DNA of 7,243 bases from NCBI GenBank assembly GCA_021810725.1, contig JAJZIE010000119.1, positions 1 through 7,243 of the forward strand. Reading direction: 5' to 3'. Source of the DNA: Bacillota bacterium (GTDB lineage Bacteria; Bacillota; Sulfobacillia; JAJZYS01; JAJYTV01). Under the pieces are notes generated by a model that had not been told where the DNA came from, made no database searches, and worked only from the letters and a program-made list of their open reading frames with translations. Made by a program: the position numbers and the translations under genes. Shown one piece after another: positions 5,517-7,243 of the stretch. Numbering within the stretch: position 1 is the first letter of the stretch; the number at the start of each line of letters is the position of its first letter.

Positions 5517-7243
5517 TCTCGGCTGGTCCCTGACCGAAGACGATCGCCAGCTTTTCCTCGCGGAGGCCGACGAACTCGTGCAGGTGCTCGAGTCCGGGGC
5601 GCTCGCGATGGAACAGGGCGGCATCGCCGACGAGACTCTACAGGCGATGTTCCGCGCCGCGCACACCTTGAAGGGCAACGCCGGCCTGATGGGCGAGCAG
5701 GGGCTCGCCGACCACATGCACCATCTCGAGGCCCGCCTCGACGACCTGCGCTCGGGCCGCGTCGCCTTGACGCCCGCCATGATCCAGGCGGTCCTGAGCG
5801 GCATCGACACGATGCGGGATCTCCTTGCCGCCTTCGCGCGCGGCGAGTCGCCCGCGGCCCCGGAGGCCCCCGCCGAGGCAGAGGTGGCCGCGGCGGCGGC
5901 CGCGCCCGCGGTGGAGGGGGACCTTGCGGTCCCGGCCAGCGCGGCTGCGGCGGGCGGGCCCCGCTACCGCATCCGGCTCGATGTCAGCCCGGACTGCCCG
6001 ATGCCCGCGGTGCGCGTCTTCCAGGCCTACCAGGCCCTCTCGCGGGTCGGACGCATCGAGACGAGCCAGCCGGCGCAGGAGTCGTTGGCCCAGTTCCAGG
6101 GCTACACGGCCGACCTCCTGCTCGCCATCGAATCCGCGGGGGCGGGGTCCGCCACGGAACAGATCGCCGAGGCGCTCGAGGGCGTCGACGATATCGCGCT
6201 CGCACGCGCCGAAGAGGAGAAGCCGCAGCAGGCGGCGCCGAGCGCGAACGGCTCGGGCGCGAACGGCGGCGGCGACAGCCTTGAGCAGGCTGGGGCGCAG
6301 ACGGTGCGCGTGCGCGTCGACCTGCTCGACCACCTGATGAATCTCGTCGGCGAGCTGGTGCTCGATCGCACCCGCGTCGCCGACCTGATCGGCCACCTCG
6401 AGGGCACCCGCGAGGGCAAGGACCAAGACCAGGAAGAGATCAGGAACGAACTCTCCCGCACGTCGGTCCACCTCGGCCGGGTCACCCTCGACCTGCAGGA
6501 GAGCATCATGAAGGCCAGGATGCTGCCGATCGAGCACCTCTTCCGGCGCTATCCCCGCCTGGTCCGGGATCTCGGCCAGAAGGCGGGCAAGAAGGTCCAG
6601 TTCGAGATGACCGGTCTCGACACCGAACTCGACCGCATGGTGATGGACGAGCTCGGCGACCCCCTGACGCACCTTCTGCGCAACGCCGTCGACCACGGCA
6701 TCGAGTCCGCGGAGGCGCGCAGGGCATCGGGCAAGCCGGAGACCGGCCGGGTGCGGCTGCACGCCGGCACCGAGGAAGGCTACATCGTCATCGAGCTCAC
6801 GGACGACGGCGGCGGCATCGACGTGCAGCGGGTCAAGGAGGTTGCGCTCCAGCGCGGCGTGATCACACAGGAGCAGGCCGAGCAGCTGACCGAGCGGGAA
6901 GCCGAGGAACTCATCTTCGCCCCTGGCTTCTCGACGGCGAAAGAGGTGACCGAGATCTCCGGGCGCGGCGTCGGGCTGGACGCCGTGCGCAGCTCGCTCG
7001 AGCGGCTCTCCGGCCTCATCGAGATCGTCAGCCAGCGTGGCGAGGGCACCACCTTCAGGCTGCGCATCCCCCTGACCCTCGCGATCATGCGGGCGCTTCT
7101 GGTGCGGACGGGCGAGGAGATCTACGCCCTGCCGCTGAGCTCCGTGCGCCAGATCGTCAAGCTCACAGGCGCGAATGTGCAGCAGACCTACGGCCGGTCC
7201 CTGCTGGCCGATCGCGGACAGCTGATTCCCTTGCAGGGCCTTT
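5506..7243 (+). CDS. cheA: Chemotaxis histidine kinase CheA, 3' end cut by the window edge
   Basis: CheA phosphorylates CheY in response to receptors, through CheW. The visible 579 residues contain the domains in standard order. P1 (about 8-110) carries phosphoacceptor H53 in FRAAHTLKGNAG. After an Ala/Pro-rich linker, P2 (about 154-235, from YRIRLDVSPD) is the CheY-docking domain of the Thermotoga-type family. P3 (from TVRVRVDLLDHLMNLVGELV at 266) is the dimerisation domain. P4 (about 345-515) is the ATPase, with an N box around N393 (LLRNAVDHG), G1 DDGGG at 433-437 and G2 GRGVGLD at 486-492. P5, the CheW-like domain, starts near 522 and is cut after about 58 residues. All catalytic motifs look intact. 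ATG 5506 is preceded by a GGGGGG run and overlaps cheW by 11 bases. Confidence 0.97.
   Translation, partial: MANDLGWSLTEDDRQLFLAEADELVQVLESGALAMEQGGIADETLQAMFRAAHTLKGNAGLMGEQGLADHMHHLEARLDDLRSGRVALTPAMIQAVLSGIDTMRDLLAAFARGESPAAPEAPAEAEVAAAAAAPAVEGDLAVPASAAAAGGPRYRIRLDVSPDCPMPAVRVFQAYQALSRVGRIETSQPAQESLAQFQGYTADLLLAIESAGAGSATEQIAEALEGVDDIALARAEEEKPQQAAPSANGSGANGGGDSLEQAGAQTVRVRVDLLDHLMNLVGELVLDRTRVADLIGHLEGTREGKDQDQEEIRNELSRTSVHLGRVTLDLQESIMKARMLPIEHLFRRYPRLVRDLGQKAGKKVQFEMTGLDTELDRMVMDELGDPLTHLLRNAVDHGIESAEARRASGKPETGRVRLHAGTEEGYIVIELTDDGGGIDVQRVKEVALQRGVITQEQAEQLTEREAEELIFAPGFSTAKEVTEISGRGVGLDAVRSSLERLSGLIEIVSQRGEGTTFRLRIPLTLAIMRALLVRTGEEIYALPLSSVRQIVKLTGANVQQTYGRSLLADRGQLIPLQGL

Noticed and set aside
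5638..6762. Minus-strand open frame of 374 residues antisense to cheA
   Set aside because: The plus strand here encodes clear P1-P4 domains of CheA. The antisense product is Arg/Ala/Asp/Leu-rich without a recognisable motif and has no supported start.
1..7243. CRISPR arrays, insertion sequences, tRNA or rRNA genes, phage or defence genes
   Set aside because: No spaced repeats, terminal inverted repeats with a transposase, clover-leaf candidates or related protein motifs were seen. All long coding regions are explained by motility and chemotaxis genes.

Overview
The window is a flagellar motility and chemotaxis locus from a visibly GC-rich bacterium. Eight protein-coding genes can be supported, and two of them run off the window edges. 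Strong GGAGG-type ribosome binding sites, GTG and TTG starts, a CheX-type phosphatase, a FliM/FliY-type N-terminal peptide on a FliN protein, a MotI/YpfA-like PilZ protein and a Thermotoga/Bacillota-style CheY all point to a high-GC member of the Bacillota or a nearby deep lineage. This assignment is an inference, and no genus can be named from the sequence alone.

Left part, minus strand: a flagellin gene (2-1462, C-terminal end beyond the window) lies downstream of a PilZ-domain c-di-GMP receptor gene (1703-2323). Between them is a 240-base gap. It holds a sigma-28-like -10 element, two abutting perfect dyads, an 11-base direct repeat and a hairpin that places a GGAGG ribosome binding site in its loop. 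About 220 bases then separate the PilZ gene from the divergent plus-strand operon. This gap contains a perfect 6-bp dyad but no convincing promoter.

Right part, plus strand, a tightly packed operon: a fliN-like gene (2544-2975), cheX (2972-3436), a degenerate HD-GYP gene (3450-4520), cheY (4545-4904), cheW (4986-5516) and cheA (5506 to beyond the window end). The fliN-like and cheX genes overlap by 4 bases, as do cheW and cheA by 11 bases. The only sizeable gap is 81 bases before cheW, where an AT-rich patch carries a perfect TATAAT.

How the parts fit together: CheA and CheW would form the receptor-coupled kinase that phosphorylates CheY. CheY-P would bind the EIDALL-type peptide at the N-terminus of the FliN-like switch protein, and CheX would remove the phosphate. 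The PilZ protein is a likely c-di-GMP-controlled motor brake. The HD-GYP protein has the fold and GYP motif but has lost the His of its HD pair, so it is more likely a binding or regulatory protein than an ordinary c-di-GMP phosphodiesterase. I see no mobile elements, CRISPR arrays, tRNA or rRNA genes. The most interesting points are the FliY-like functions split over two coupled genes, the altered HD-GYP active site, the structured flagellin leader and the unusually charge-poor flagellin. None of these amounts to a clearly new system.
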